In this document: positions 12,019 to 20,500 of the stretch, piece by piece | How positions within the stretch are numbered: position 1 is the first letter of the stretch | How the letters are laid out: each line of letters starts with the position of its first letter | Assembly: GCA_022316685.1 (NCBI GenBank) | Contig: JAKJHU010000053.1 | Span: 4,147,636 to 4,211,635 of the forward strand | Direction: 5' to 3' | Source of the DNA: Progne subis subis | Taxonomy: Eukaryota > Chordata > Aves > Passeriformes > Hirundinidae | DNA length: 64,000 nt | Position numbers and translations under genes: made by a program | The notes under the pieces: model-generated | The model's input: the letters and a program-made list of their open reading frames with translations, nothing else | Told to the model about the DNA's origin: nothing | The model's database searches: none

Positions 12019-12452
12019 TGGTTGGTCTCTCTTTTTCAGCTCTCAAACAAATAATTATTATTGGCAGTGTATTTGGAATAGTCGGTCTTGCCGTCCTGGC
12101 ACGTCTGGGTTATTTATGCAGAAAGCAGAGGTAAGCCTTGACTAAACTGAAAACACAAATGAACCTCCTGAAGATAGCAACTGTTGTGAATTTTAAAACA
12201 ATAATTTAATAATGACCACTGGTAACAAACTGCCAGTGTGCTACAGAAAAAAAAAAAGGTGCAACTGATGTATACACACATCAGCTGTGTGTGCAATTGA
12301 CCGGTGGGGAAAGAGGGCAGCACAGTGAATAGAAATGGGTTTTCCTAGGAATACTGGCAGATTGAAATGGAGATATGGTTGATTTTCTGAACTTTGTTAG
12401 CAAATGTTACAATTTTTTAAGCCTTCTCTGTTCCAGTGTCCGCAAGGGATAG
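1118..12452 (+). CDS. SUSD2: SUSD2 (sushi domain-containing 2), 3' ten coding exons, 5' end outside window
   Basis: SUSD2 is a type I plasma-membrane protein implicated in cell adhesion and as a partner of galectin-1 (family knowledge). Joining ten exons (1118-1319, 2371-2456, 2740-3008, 3970-4113, 4336-4491, 5551-5799, 6872-7144, 7636-7818, 12040-12130, 12437-12452) gives one continuous frame of 555 residues ending in TAG at 12450-12452. Numbering from the AAC codon at 1119: AMOP domain about 50-183, with many paired cysteines; VWD domain from about 187, opening with GDPH at 190-193, the motif linked to Asp-Pro autocleavage in this family; a four-cysteine sushi/CCP domain 460-521; transmembrane helix about 525-541; basic tail ending RKG. 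Domain order and exon phases match mammalian SUSD2, which has about the same number of residues over this span. The somatomedin-B and N-terminal exons are not in the window. KREMEN1 begins 2 kb downstream on the same strand. Confidence 0.95.
1320..2370 (+). other. SUSD2 intron
   Basis: It holds a 25-base A run at 1935-1959. No other recognised element. Confidence 0.8.
1935..1959 (+). repeat. A25 homopolymer
   Basis: Uninterrupted A run in a SUSD2 intron. Confidence 0.9.
2371..2456 (+). CDS. SUSD2: SUSD2 exon: AMOP middle
   Basis: Acceptor TTTTTCAG, donor GTAAAG. It encodes [19 protein letters not shown] and following residues, nearly identical to mammalian SUSD2. Phase 0 in, two bases over at the end. 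Confidence 0.93.
2490..2552 (+). repeat. T/GTT-rich low-complexity tract
   Basis: GTTT and GTT units merging into a T run, just after a SUSD2 donor site. Confidence 0.85.
2740..3008 (+). CDS. SUSD2: SUSD2 exon: AMOP C-terminal part
   Basis: Acceptor CTCAATCAG, donor GTAAGG. It carries [31 protein letters not shown] and SFYYCCLW, the signature AMOP cysteine and tryptophan blocks. The split codon with the next exon gives [10 protein letters not shown]. Confidence 0.94.
3009..3969 (+). other. SUSD2 intron
   Basis: Unique-looking sequence with no recognised gene or repeat. Confidence 0.8.
3970..4113 (+). CDS. SUSD2: SUSD2 exon: VWD start with GDPH
   Basis: The acceptor is AAAAATAG and the donor GTAAGT. 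It encodes [13 protein letters not shown] and NFTFNG, the canonical opening of a von Willebrand type D domain. The GDPH tetrapeptide is the known Asp-Pro cleavage site in mucin-like and SUSD2 proteins. The exon ends in SNG with one base over. Confidence 0.94.
4336..4491 (+). CDS. SUSD2: SUSD2 exon: VWD
   Basis: A poly-T tract precedes the acceptor TGGAAG, a weaker-than-usual AG. The frame joins as [16 protein letters not shown], aligning to human GTGLTAVAVQ. The exon ends QTWMDLKG across the next junction. Confidence 0.92.
4492..5550 (+). other. SUSD2 intron
   Basis: Unique-looking sequence with no recognised element. Confidence 0.8.
5551..5799 (+). CDS. SUSD2: SUSD2 exon: VWD C-terminal half
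   Basis: Acceptor TTGTTATAG, donor GTAAGT. It encodes [30 protein letters not shown] and the [10 protein letters not shown] turn typical of VWD domains. Several N-x-T/S sequons are present. The frame joins the next exon as FGAS-W. Confidence 0.93.
5800..6871 (+). other. SUSD2 intron
   Basis: Unique-looking sequence with no recognised element. Confidence 0.8.
6872..7144 (+). CDS. SUSD2: SUSD2 exon: VWD to sushi linker
   Basis: Acceptor CTCCCAAG, donor GTGATG. It encodes [16 protein letters not shown] and [12 protein letters not shown], matching the mammalian linker LCGDDHFCNFDV. The exon ends LEP with a split Val codon. Confidence 0.92.
7166..7250 (-). repeat. CR1 LINE fragment (3' end, antisense)
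   Basis: The sequence GAGTTGGAAGGGACACGCTG followed by GATCATCAAGTCCAA is the reverse complement of the avian CR1 3' end. It lies in the SUSD2 intron between the linker and sushi exons (7145-7635). Confidence 0.75.
7636..7818 (+). CDS. SUSD2: SUSD2 exon: sushi/CCP domain
   Basis: Acceptor TTATTAG, donor GTCTGT. It encodes one complement control protein module with four cysteines in the order [22 protein letters not shown] and TQCS. This is the domain the gene is named for. Confidence 0.94.
8061..8388 (+). repeat. CR1 LINE fragment, 3' region, sense
   Basis: Diverged but ordered CR1 blocks can be followed: ACCTGAAGGGTGGGTG, GAGCACTGGCACAGCTTGCC, CTCCCTCCCTGGAAATATTC, GGGGAGTTGGACAAAATGAC, and the terminal AATTCTGTGATTTG. 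It lies in the SUSD2 4.2 kb intron. Confidence 0.8.
11783..11870 (-). repeat. CR1 LINE fragment (3' end, antisense)
   Basis: GGGTTGGAAGGGACCTCTGG followed by ACATCATTTAGTCCAATGCC is the reverse complement of a CR1 3' end. Confidence 0.8.
11979..12017 (+). repeat. 39-base T homopolymer
   Basis: An uninterrupted run of T ending 22 bases before the SUSD2 transmembrane-exon acceptor. It is part of, or displaces, the polypyrimidine tract. Confidence 0.9.
12040..12130 (+). CDS. SUSD2: SUSD2 exon: transmembrane helix
   Basis: It lies 4.2 kb after the sushi exon. The acceptor CTTTTTCAG follows a 39-base T run. It encodes a hydrophobic helix from IIIIGSVFG to GLAVL, then a CRKQ stop-transfer. The donor is GTAAGC. 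Read-through of this donor would stop at once (AGG TAA). Confidence 0.92.
12437..12452 (+). CDS. SUSD2: SUSD2 terminal coding exon (tail SVRKG and stop)
   Basis: The acceptor CTGTTCCAG is followed by TGTCCGCAAGGGATAG. Together with the AG carried over it encodes S-V-R-K-G-stop, parallel to the basic RRRKG tail of mammalian SUSD2. Only 16 coding bases. Confidence 0.82.
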
Positions 12453-13309
12453 AATGCCAGATGAAATAGAATCGAAACTGAATGAATGGAAACAAAATGG
12501 GGTTACAACCCTTGGAAAGAAGAGTGTATGTGTGAGGAAGAATGAAATACTCCTGAACTTGTCACAAAAAAAAGCACAGCACGAAGCTAACAGAACACTG
12601 CTATTGTTTTTCAGTATTTCATCAGCTTAAAAATGCTACATTCACTAGGAATTCAGCTCAAAGAAATAAGAATGTGGCATATGATGCTGTGATATTAAAA
12701 TCTATGTGTAAAGCCATGCTACTATATGGAGACCATTTTTTCCTTTCTATATGTGTCACCAAGGCCAAAATAAATATAAGCATATTTTCCCCCTCAAAAT
12801 CAACCTTACAGCTTTATATGATGGGACGTTTATGTCTGCTAAAAGTGAGATGTGTCCACACTGTGTATTGATACAATAGTACAATAGTTAAGGCCTACAA
12901 ACTCTATTTCGATTCTTCCCCTTTCAGAATAGCAAATTGTTCTCTCTCTGTATGGGTTGTTATTTGATTACACAGCAGTGGTGTAAAGGGGGTACAAAGA
13001 TGTTTGTCTCATTTCTCTTCCTGAGAAAGCAACTTTTTAAATTTTTTTTTTTTTTTTAAACTGTTAGTGAGGGTTGTTGTTGTTGTTTTTTCTCCTGGTT
13101 GCTTCTTAGCAAAGTTGTTCTACCATTACTAAAATGTCTCACAGGCCAGGTAAAGACTCAGTAGTAAGTTTAGACAATAGCTTGACATTACCACCTTGAC
13201 ACTTAGCCCTTTGGTATCTTCAGATAGATGAAAAAAGTCAATCAAACAAACAAAACCAACCCAAACAAAAAAATACCTATCTTTCTGCACGTGCATTTTC
13301 AGACAGCAA
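12453..13309 (+). other. SUSD2 3' UTR and intergenic DNA before KREMEN1 CpG island
   Basis: It contains the candidate AATAAA at 12769. The rest is AT-rich with short T and GTT runs and no recognised gene. Confidence 0.7.
12769..12774 (+). terminator. Candidate SUSD2 polyadenylation signal (AATAAA)
   Basis: An AATAAA hexamer lies 317 bases after the SUSD2 stop codon, the first such hexamer downstream. It would give a short 3' UTR. Transcript data are needed to confirm use. Confidence 0.5.
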
Positions 13310-13454
13310 CGCTGCTCCCTCCCTTTCGCTTGCGGAGCTGTTTGTGTTCGTCGCTCTGGGTGTGTGTTGCGCTGCGGGCGCGGGTGTCCCCTCACGTCTC
13401 CCCGTGTCCGTGCCCACCCGAGACTGTCCCGGGTCCCTGGGCGGCTGGGCACTC

Positions 13455-13567
13455 ATGTGGCTGTCTGTGTGGCTGTCTGTCTGTGTGGCTGTCTGCGTTC
13501 CTGTCCGTGTGGCTGTGTTGGCTGTCTGTGTGGCTGTCTGTGTGGTTGGCTGTCTTCCTGTCCCTGT
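13455..13567 (+). repeat. Imperfect TGTCTGTGTGGC minisatellite in KREMEN1 upstream island
   Basis: About nine degenerate units built from TGTGTGGCTGTC and CTGTCTG, tandem and GT/CTG-rich, about 0.9-1.0 kb before the KREMEN1 start codon. Confidence 0.8.
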
Positions 13568-14088
13568 GACTCCTCTCTGCCCCCCAGGGCCGGGACAGCG
13601 GCCCCCGCCCGGCCTCATCCCCGCCCGCCTCAGGACGCGGCCTAAGGGGGACACGGGGGGGTTCAACAGCCGCGCTGCTTTCTGCCGGCGCTTCCTCGGC
13701 ACGGCTCCGCAGCCCGGTCACTTCTGTCGGGTGGCTAGTGCTTTGTCACTGTTAGAACGACGCCCTAAATCGCAGCGTGCGGCGCTGGCAGCTCGCCGCC
13801 CGCGGAGCCGCTCAAGCCAGCGTCCTTCAGAAAGTTTGCAGCGTCCTCTCCCTATGTGCCGTGTCCGCCCGTGCCTTCGCGGCTTCAGGAGAGGAGAGCC
13901 GAGCTGCACCTGCGCTCCCCCATCGGCCCCGACACCCCCAGGGGCAGCCCAGCTGGCGGAGGGCGTGCGCGGGGCAGCGCCAGGCCACGGGGCTAATGGG
14001 CTCTTGCCCGACCTCTTCCGCGGGACACTGGCTACGAGAGTGCCGAGAGCGAGACTGGGTCGCTGCTGGGATGGAGTTTGTGTGCTTT

Positions 14089-14108
14089 TGTGTGTGTGTG
14101 TGTGTGTG
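14089..14108 (+). repeat. (TG)n microsatellite
   Basis: About ten TG dinucleotides in the KREMEN1 upstream CpG island. Confidence 0.85.
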
Positions 14109-14443
14109 GCGAGGAATCCAGGCCAGCGAGGAGGGCTCTGCGGGGCCAAAGCGCTGCCTCGGGGCGAACGCCGCCAGCCCGAACCTGTCGGTGTCAGAAG
14201 TGGAAGCGGCAGCTCTGCGGTCCCGCGCCGCAGCAGGTTGGGATGTCGGTCTCTATCCTTTCCTGTCACATGGCTGGTAATAGGATCCTCATCTGCCACT
14301 CGGCACCTCGCCGGGGCGCACTTACAGGACACATGCTGTAGGGCCTCCGCTTCCCGCACTTTGCGCTCTTCCCGGCCGCCTGCCACCCCCGGAGAGCCGG
14401 GGCTGCCGCCTGCGAGCGCGGCGCGGCCCGGCGGCCGCTGCCT

Positions 14444-14522
14444 ATGGAGCCTCCCGCCCTCGCCGCCGTCCTGGCCTTCTCCGGGCTGGCTCTGAGCTGC
14501 TGCCGCGAGCCCGTTCTGTCCG
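14444..14522 (+). CDS. KREMEN1: KREMEN1 exon 1 (signal peptide)
   Basis: ATG at 14444 with G at +4. It encodes MEPPALAAVLAFSGLAL, a hydrophobic leader, and ends in the donor GTGAGT within the CpG island. The split Glu codon joins exon 2 (S-ECYTANG). The signal peptide contains two adjacent Cys. Confidence 0.88.
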
Positions 14523-17500
14523 GTGAGTGCCGCTCCGCGGGGAGCCGGGAGGGGGGCGCGATCGGGGCTGCTCCCCGAGCTCCGAGCGGGGCTGAGCGGC
14601 GAGGGAGCGGGGCAGCCTCTCCCCGAGCTCCGCAGCCCCTCAGCCCCCCGCGGAAGGGCTCTGCCGTCCGGCAGCGCCTCTTCGAGGTCGCGGCGACGTC
14701 CCTTCCTGCTCGGTAGAGCCGTGCCGGGCTCGAAGCTGCTCGTGAAAGCACGCAGCGGGTGTTTACGCGTTGGAGTTCGTGGGTATTTGTGGCTCTCCCC
14801 GTGCTTGCTGAACTGGGAGCTCGGAAATTCGTATGAAAGCGTGATGTGAGAGAAAGAAAGGCAGCACGTTTCTCTAGAAAAGTGGTTCGAGAGCTAGGTC
14901 TGTGCAATGGAGGCATTTAAAGGGAGAGGGGCGTGCGGTTGTTTGTGTCACTGGGGGAAAAACCTGTGGCAGCAGAGGCAGAGCTGGAAGGGTGAGCATC
15001 CCGCCTGTCCGCAGTGTTCTGCCCCAGCTCCCAGCCAAGCCTGGGCTGCTCTGACCAGTTAGGTTCTTGCTCAGCCAGAGTGAGGGAAGCCCGAGGCTTC
15101 ACTTCCTAAGGTGATTTTTTACTTAAAAATTTCTCTACACGCTTTTGTCCTCGTTTTAGTTGTTGCTAATGATTTCAAGCGTTACGGTTCTCTTCTGGTA
15201 AGCGTTGGCCATGCTTTGCAAGATCAGGAGTGGCAGCTCCAGATGGTCTTAGCATCACAGCCATCAGATGTGTGGTCCTTCTGGATACATTTTGTGTATT
15301 CTTAATTGCTCTTTCCTCCTACAAAATAGAATTTGCTCTGCTTCTTTTTGAACATACACTCTCTCTACTTCTTTTTGGACACATACTTGCTCATCAAGTT
15401 TTTGTAAATGTACCTAATTAGGCATGGAAAATACTTGCATAGCCATTTTTAGGGAATCAAAAACCTTTTACAAGAAAAAGTTCCGGCAAACTTTTCTTCT
15501 TCTCAGAAGTAAAACATGAGAGTATTTTCAGATAAGCATTTAGAGAGCTGCCTAGACCAGGACCATGCCTAAGAGTCGGTTCCCACGACCATTAGGATGT
15601 GCTTGGTGCACACAGTGGATACCCCTTCCTTTGCTTAGGTTGAAGAATGTTTGCTTGTGAGGTTTCTTAACAGAACCCTGTGTGTTTCACAAAGGGCTGT
15701 GTGACAGCAAGTGGAGGATGTGGCCCACTGTGGATGTTTGGCTGTTAAAGGGGACAGAAATCCCTGAGCACAAGCAGCTGGGGCACGGGGAGGAGGGAGG
15801 AATATATAATGCCTCCAAATGAAAGTGTAGCAAAGGAGAATGAATCTAGAAAGTACTGCTACTTATGTGTCTTCTGCTAAAGAACCTGGAAACAGGGCAA
15901 ATACAGCAATTTGTAATTTGTATGGCATGTACAGGATCTGCAGGGTTCCTAATCTACACAAAGTACACATCAGGCTCTTCGTCTTGACCCTTAATCCCAC
16001 TGAATTGAAATAGGATCAGCTGTGTCAGGTTGCACTTGAAACTGGCAGAATCCTGAAATGACAAACATTACTATTGCTTTTGGAAGGCAGTTTGTCATAT
16101 GGTATGTTTTTAATGACTATTCCTTGTTATTGTTGTTGTTGGTTTTTTTACATCCTTTTAAGCTTCTTGTAAAGCGAAGTCAAAATAAAGACCATAATTT
16201 ACTAAGATAGGAGAAAAACTTCTGGAATTGCTATATGAAAAATTACTCCAGATTTCAGAAATGAAAGTGAATTGACCATTTTTGCACGTAGTGCTATGCT
16301 GCTTTTCACAGAATGTTTCTGCTTCACTATGTGACGTCTAACAGTTTCTATTAATTAACACTGACATTTCTGCATTCAAACCTTGGCATTTATGCACTCA
16401 AACATCAGCCATACATAATTTCTTAAGTGGGTCAGAAAAAAGAAATGTGTGAATAGATTACATACCATTAAAGGACAGCTTGAATTTGGTGGGTTTTGTG
16501 TTACAAGGCCAAAGAAATGGAAATGCCTTCAGCAAATGTTAGTTTTGGTGAACAAATGTTATTTCATATACTCAGGGCAATATATTATAATTTCTAGTTT
16601 CTGTATTTATAGCATTCATTTAATTTCCCCATCAGAAATGTATGCAGTTATCAATGTCATTTTCCTTTCTCTGTTTTCTTTCCATTTAGCAATACTGAGT
16701 CACCACGTCCTTGGTTTTTTTCCCAGCTGAGTTTTCCTTTGAGCTGTTATTCCAGCCTTCTCTTACAAACCTGGTATCTCTTGTCATCTTATTCTGTCTA
16801 TGCCTTGGTGATTCAGAGAAGCAGTTCTACTTGATGTGCCATAAACAAGCCTCATGAAAATACTTAAGAAAGGATTTTTTTTTTTTTCTTTTTAACTAGG
16901 CAGATAGGGGATGAAATAGTCAGGCATTTCAGCATATCATGCTTGTACATGCATGGAGCATAACTCAAAATCCAGAGTTATGTGAATGGATTTAAGCAGG
17001 ATGGAGCCAAAGAAGTAGGAGGGGGTCAGGAATTACACGCTGCCAGCTGCAAAATTTTCATTTTTGTCATATCGCACCATAATGGTTGTGCAATTGACCA
17101 CTCCCTTCATCCACACAGTGGCTATGGCCCATCCTGATAAAATTGCCAAAGGGATTCAGCCTGCCACACTTGACAAGGGAACAACAGTTTTAAAACTTCA
17201 CAAAGAAAGAAAACAAATGGGTGTATTAAGGAACAGAAATTCTTGTGGGGTCACATCATGCATTCTTACTTCCAGTGATAAAGAATCACAAGGCAAGCAA
17301 GTGTGTTTGCATCTTGTGGCTGAGGACCAGCCAGCAGCTGCAAAGCTCTGGCTAATATAGCATGTTTGCATTGTACAAATAAAAATGAAAAAGGGATAGA
17401 ATGCATTTAGAAATAATGGGAACTGTCTCTTGTGCTCATAACCTAACTTGCCTGCTTCCAACATATTCCACAAAAGGTCTGGCCAGACAGATTTTTTTTA

Positions 17501-20500
17501 ACAAAAAAAAGTGATGAAAAGTGATTACCTTGATGATTAGAGTCAAAATTTCACAAGGATAGCAAGTTCACATACATGACAGCTCACACATTGCCAGGGA
17601 ACACAAGTATCAACTCTGCATGTCTGTACATTTCCAGGAATGTACATTTTTACAAGACAGATGCTTCAGTCAAGGTTTGATCAAATCTCAGGTGGCATAA
17701 TTCAAGTATAATCAGATATTCGTTGTGGCTACTCTCTGGCTTGGACCAATCCTAATTAAGTCTCTAATTCTGACCAGCAAAAATGATTGCATACTTTCAA
17801 AACTTGTATGTGTATGTCTGTGTGTGTGTTTGCATGGATATATAGAATGAGCAGGCTACAATTTTTAAACTACATGTGGAGTGGCCTCACATTGTAAAGG
17901 AAAAAATGATCAGCTGATCAAGTGCCTTCATAGCATCACATCAAAATTTAACTGCCTGATTTAAGGAATGGGGAGTTGTTTTCTAGGAATTTTGAAAATT
18001 GCAATTTTAAACAAAGATAATTCTTTCATGATGGTTTTTCTTTAGCTTGTATCAACTGTTCTGTTGTGGGGGATTTTACTGTTACAGCACAAGCCCAGAA
18101 GCCTGATAATTTTGATGAGTGGTTGTATTATGTTAGTATGAATTGGAATAGAAAAGTACTGAAATGTAAAAATACTACACTATTTTTTTTTTACTTGGGT
18201 TGATCTAAATCAGCCTTGTACTTCCCAAAAGCATTTATTTTGCATCATAACATGATATGGAATGAGATTTTTTTTTTTTCCTGACCACTCATATGATAGT
18301 ATGCAAATTAAACTTTGGTTCAGTCGATAAAACTGCATCTTCAAAGAAAACCATTGCAATGCTAAAAATATTTTTAATAATGACCACAGAAGCCATATTT
18401 GTGTCTTTCATCTCCTGAAGCTTCTTCTGGTTTTAATCAGTGTTCCCACATGAAGAACTGTGGCAACCTATGATAATAGAATCCCTATTCACATCTCTAG
18501 GGAAACGAAAATGTTCTCATTTGAAGAAGGTGATGTGGTGTTCTGCCCCTTCCACCCGCGGGCCCCTGCCTCTGTCACTGCCGGGGTATCTTGGCATCAG
18601 TTAAGTGGTTTCTGTCCTTTCCTCTCTGCATTACTTTCTCATTGAAGTGTTTCTGCTGTCTAATTATACCCTTTCAATCAAATTAGAGACTGCAGCATCT
18701 GGTTAGTGCCTGTAACTGTTGCCATCTGCACCTAGATACAGTGCTTTCATTTAAGGAGGAGTGCTTCAATTGCGATCTCCAGCAAGAACTAGAACAGTTT
18801 AGATAGAATGGAAATGACTTAAAACTATTCCTGGAATACGATGCAAGCACATGCATCAGGCAACCCACACTGAGTCATTATCGGACCTGGCACCCTTGGT
18901 TTCATACCCTTATATTCTGCTTAAGCATTTTTCTGACTTTTCTAAAAGGCTGTAGGAAAAAACAAGTGAAAACTGAGAAGGCAGTTATACCATGTAAATT
19001 CAAGGAACCTTTAATTTTTGGTCCAGCCTTACAGAACATTTAATTACACCGCTGTAATGAAACCCAAGATTTAAATAGCAGCCACTTTCATTTATCTTTC
19101 ATTAATCTGCAGATCTTTAAAAGAAAAGCTTGCTTTTTGTTGGGAAGTAGGTGGTAGGATAATTTCTGGCTTGGGTAGGCTAGTTTCAGGTTGATAATTG
19201 TCAGTCTCTCTGGACACTACTCAGTCCCCCAAGCAGCTTCCAAAACATTAAGCAAACAAAGTGGTTTGGGTTTTTTTCCTCTCCAGTGGAATAGGAAGGA
19301 GTTTGTCATTCTGAATTTTCAGTCTCAAAAGCTATGTACAGGCCTCAAACTTGGAAAGTACTCCAAGAAGTCATTTAAACCATCCTGAAACCTCCATCCC
19401 TTCAGTCTGCAATATGTAGTGTCTCTCTGGATAGATGTCTTTGACAAAATCATTGGAAGCCAGTGCAGACTCTGAAATGTCAGTCATTTATCATCAGTAA
19501 AAAAGACAGGCTATTATAGTCTGCACTACCTTAATTTTTCAAATGATCCTAAAGTGGCGCCCATGTGGAGTGCAGGCAGCCATGCAGTCCCAAAGTAACA
19601 AAGGAAAATGATCATTGTAAGGTCCCTACATTGAAGAAGAAACCGACACAGATGGAAAGAATTTCTACAACAGCTGCTGTTTGATCTTCCAAATGTTGAT
19701 CTGGCTCTAATAAAACTAATTGTGAACCTGTATCACACACTGAGTATTCACTTATAGTGGACAACATCCCTAGTCTTGTTTTCTGCTTCTTTGTTCTAGC
19801 AGTTGTCACTCAATACATACTTACCTAGTCTTAGCATTCATTTTAAAAAGTTACTTGCTGTCAACCACGGCACCTGGCGTGTTGAAAACAAAATAGCCCT
19901 GACAACAAAGTGCTGTCCGTGTTTTCTCACTAAGGCTCATGAGCATTAGCCTGAACAGCACCTGTTGGAACCTTTTGTGACTAGAACCACTGCAAAGGTT
20001 CCCTGATTAATTATCTCTGATTAATTCTGTTTACAGACATCCCCATGACACAGTAGAAGCAGCAGGTTCATTAGGCAGTTAACTGAGTGAAGTCATCATG
20101 GACACTAATTCTAATCACAGATTTGACATAAGCCTCTACTTCAGACTCTGAAACCCAGCTGACTAAGATCTTAGAAGTATGAGGTCACACACTTCTAGAT
20201 TTGAGTGGTCACAGCTTTCTTCATGTCCTGTCTGAAAGCCTAGTGTTTTAGCAGAGGTTTACAGCTGACAGGATAGCTTGAGCCTTGCGTGCATGAACAA
20301 AATCCATGTGGCAAATCTGTCCAGCCCAGGGGTACCCTGGTGCCTTCTCGGGGGCTGTCAGCTGTAGTGTCCACAAGGTGTCTGTTCTTCCTTTGCTGTC
20401 TTTGCCACTGGGAGAGGACTTGGATACAGTGCAAGTTCTGTCATAGTTTACCATAATCTTACAAAGCTTTAAGGGATAAGGCTTGCTGAAATTCATACAA

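Larger units (their letters stand above)
7819..12039 (+). other. SUSD2 intron, 4.2 kb
   Basis: The largest SUSD2 intron in the window, between the sushi and transmembrane exons. It holds two CR1 fragments, a stretch at about 8824-9207 that is unusually free of stops on + (see findings), and a T39 tract close to the 3' splice site. Confidence 0.85.
13310..14790 (+). promoter_or_regulatory. CpG island / KREMEN1 promoter region
   Basis: About 1.5 kb that is abruptly GC- and CpG-rich compared with its AT-rich flanks. It encloses KREMEN1 exon 1. I see no TATA box near the start codon; GC-box-like CCGCCC motifs are frequent. The exact transcription start cannot be placed from sequence. The long open frames here on both strands follow from low stop-codon density and are not called as genes. 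Confidence 0.8.

Noticed and set aside
13344..14495. A 383-codon open frame on + overlapping KREMEN1 exon 1
   Set aside because: It lies in a CpG island where stop codons are rare, runs through the minisatellite and a (TG)n run, has no domain, and overlaps the real KREMEN1 start in another frame.
13718..14916. Long minus-strand open frames opposite the KREMEN1 promoter
   Set aside because: Arg/Pro/Ala-rich translations typical of GC-rich DNA with no homology or splice context. A divergent noncoding RNA remains possible but is not supported here.
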